From Methylacidiphilaceae bacterium UBA1321 (GTDB lineage: Bacteria; Verrucomicrobiota; Verrucomicrobiia; Methylacidiphilales; UBA1321): a stretch of DNA of 5,829 bases. The translations under genes were made by a program, and so were the position numbers. Under the pieces are notes generated by a model. That model ran no database searches, was not told the DNA's origin, and saw only the letters and a list, made by a program, of their open reading frames with translations. This document shows, piece by piece, positions 4,877 through 5,829 of this stretch (its first letter is position 1; each line of letters starts with the position of its first letter). The DNA lies in NCBI GenBank assembly GCA_002306945.1, contig DBTH01000099.1:1-5829 (forward strand), given 5' to 3'.

Positions 4877-5829
4877 ATGTTTGCTCAACCTGATAAATCC
4901 CTCGAATCCTGGCTTTGGGACGCCGCTTGTTCCATTCGGGGAGCCAAGGACGCTCCGAAATTCAAGGATTACATCTTGCCGCTCGTCTTCGCCAAGCGCC
5001 TTTGCGATGTCTTTGACGACGAGATCAACCGGATATCAAAGGAAGTCGGTTCCCGCGCCAAAGCATTCAAACTGATCCGGCACGACAAAAAGCTGGTTCG
5101 CTTTTTCCTCCCCTTGGAGCCCAAGAATCCCGACGATTCCATCTGGTCCGCCATCCGAACGGGTGGCGACGTTCATCGCAAACTGGGTGACAAGTATCAA
5201 GAGAAGCTCGGTCAGGAATTGACCACCTACCTGCGCTCCATCGCTGATGCCAACCCGTTGCTCAAAGGCATCATCGACCGCATCGATTTCAACGCCACCA
5301 CCCACGGCCAGCGTGATATCGACGATACCCGGCTCTCCAACCTCATCGAAGCTATCAGCGCCAAACGCCTCGGGCTATGCGACGTGGAGCCGGACATCAT
5401 CGGACGCAGCTACGAGTACCTTATCCGCAAGTTCGCCGAGGGTGGGGGACAGAGCGCGGGTGAATTCTACACCCCGGGGGAAGTGGGCCTCGTGATTGCC
5501 CGCATCATGGAGATTGAGCCGGGCATGGACATTTACGACCCCTGCTGCGGTTCCGCCGGGCTTCTCATCAAGTGTGAGCAGGCGCTTGCCGAAAAGATGA
5601 GCGTGCGTTCCCGCAAGACCTTCGCCCCGGCCAAGCTCTATGGCCAGGAGTTCACCGCCACCACCTGGGCCATGGCCAACATGAACATGATCATCCACGA
5701 CATGGAAGGCCAGATCGAGATCGGCGACACCTTCAAGAACCCCAAGTTCCGCGACAGACAGGGAAAACTCCGCACCTTCGACCGCGTCGTCGCCAATCCC
5801 ATGTGGAACCAGGACTGGTTCACCGAGGC
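4877..5829 (+). CDS. hsdM: Type I restriction-modification methyltransferase subunit HsdM, 5' part
   Basis: HsdM is the adenine-N6 methyltransferase subunit of type I systems. It works with the specificity subunit HsdS to methylate host sites, and with HsdR to cut unmodified DNA. The 317 codons in the window contain the helical HsdM N-terminal domain (from about residue 8, SLESWLWDAACSIRGAKD, including YILPLVFAKRLCDVFDDE), then the catalytic domain: GEFYTP (195-200), the SAM-binding motif I as DPCCGSAG (221-228), YGQE (255-258) and catalytic motif IV as NPMW (307-310) in place of the common NPPF/NPPY. ATG 4877 is used because the conserved N-terminus follows directly. The frame is open further upstream to a stop at 4754-4756, and no Shine-Dalgarno is visible. 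The gene has no stop in the window. hsdS and hsdR are expected downstream. Confidence 0.92.
   Translation, partial: MFAQPDKSLESWLWDAACSIRGAKDAPKFKDYILPLVFAKRLCDVFDDEINRISKEVGSRAKAFKLIRHDKKLVRFFLPLEPKNPDDSIWSAIRTGGDVHRKLGDKYQEKLGQELTTYLRSIADANPLLKGIIDRIDFNATTHGQRDIDDTRLSNLIEAISAKRLGLCDVEPDIIGRSYEYLIRKFAEGGGQSAGEFYTPGEVGLVIARIMEIEPGMDIYDPCCGSAGLLIKCEQALAEKMSVRSRKTFAPAKLYGQEFTATTWAMANMNMIIHDMEGQIEIGDTFKNPKFRDRQGKLRTFDRVVANPMWNQDWFTE

Larger units (their letters stand above)
3067..5829 (+). mobile_element. Genomic island in tRNA-Thr, left end (continues beyond window)
   Basis: The left boundary is where tRNA homology stops, at about 3067. Inside lie a tandem-repeat leader, a tyrosine integrase reading inwards and the start of a type I restriction-modification locus. 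The right boundary is outside the window. The class (phage remnant, integrative and conjugative element, or plain island) cannot be told, since no structural, conjugation or replication gene is visible. The presence of hsdM makes defence cargo likely. Confidence 0.75.

Noticed and set aside
1..5829. CRISPR array
   Set aside because: No set of three or more regularly spaced repeats exists in the window. The only tandem repeat has two units with a one-base gap.

Overview
The window is bacterial DNA that straddles one end of an integrated element. The main landmark is a 46-base fragment of a threonine tRNA gene (anticodon CGU, minus strand, 3022-3067). It holds only the half from the anticodon loop to the encoded CCA. 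About 110 bases to its right starts a phage-type tyrosine recombinase gene, followed by the first two-thirds or so of a type I restriction-modification methyltransferase gene (hsdM) that runs off the window. This is the usual architecture of a genomic island in a tRNA gene. The fragment is the host 3' end left behind at one junction, the island extends rightwards, and an intact tRNA-Thr is predicted beyond its far end.

Layout: (1) 1-387, plus strand, the 3' part of an unrecognised gene cut by the window edge. (2) 392-412, a hairpin between convergent genes. (3) 488-2715, four minus-strand genes in tandem, in transcription order: an unrecognised 202-residue soluble protein, a 123-residue protein with about three membrane segments, a 107-residue unrecognised protein, and a 227-residue protein resembling the DUF5677 family. 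Gaps are 156, 55 and 28 bases, so the last three at least could be one operon. The 156-base gap holds a near copy of the last nine codons and stop of the membrane-protein gene. (4) 2716-3021, no gene, but a strong G-quadruplex motif and two back-to-back hairpins next to the tRNA fragment. (5) 3022-3067, tRNA fragment / attachment site. (6) 3068-3176, element end with a tandem 12-base repeat. (7) 3177-4718, integrase. (8) 4774-4792, its likely terminator. (9) 4877 to the end, hsdM, with no stop in the window.

Functionally, the right part reads as a mobile defence island: the integrase inserts and excises it at tRNA-Thr, and hsdM should be the modification subunit of a type I system whose hsdS and hsdR are expected to the right. 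The left part is the chromosomal flank, or an older accessory insertion at the same hotspot. Its four genes have no function I can assign.

The left flank looks richer in G+C than the integrase gene by eye (not computed). Almost no start codon has a clear Shine-Dalgarno sequence, and the tRNA has T at the discriminator position. These traits do not name a phylum. A lineage with weak Shine-Dalgarno use is possible, but I would not commit to a taxon.
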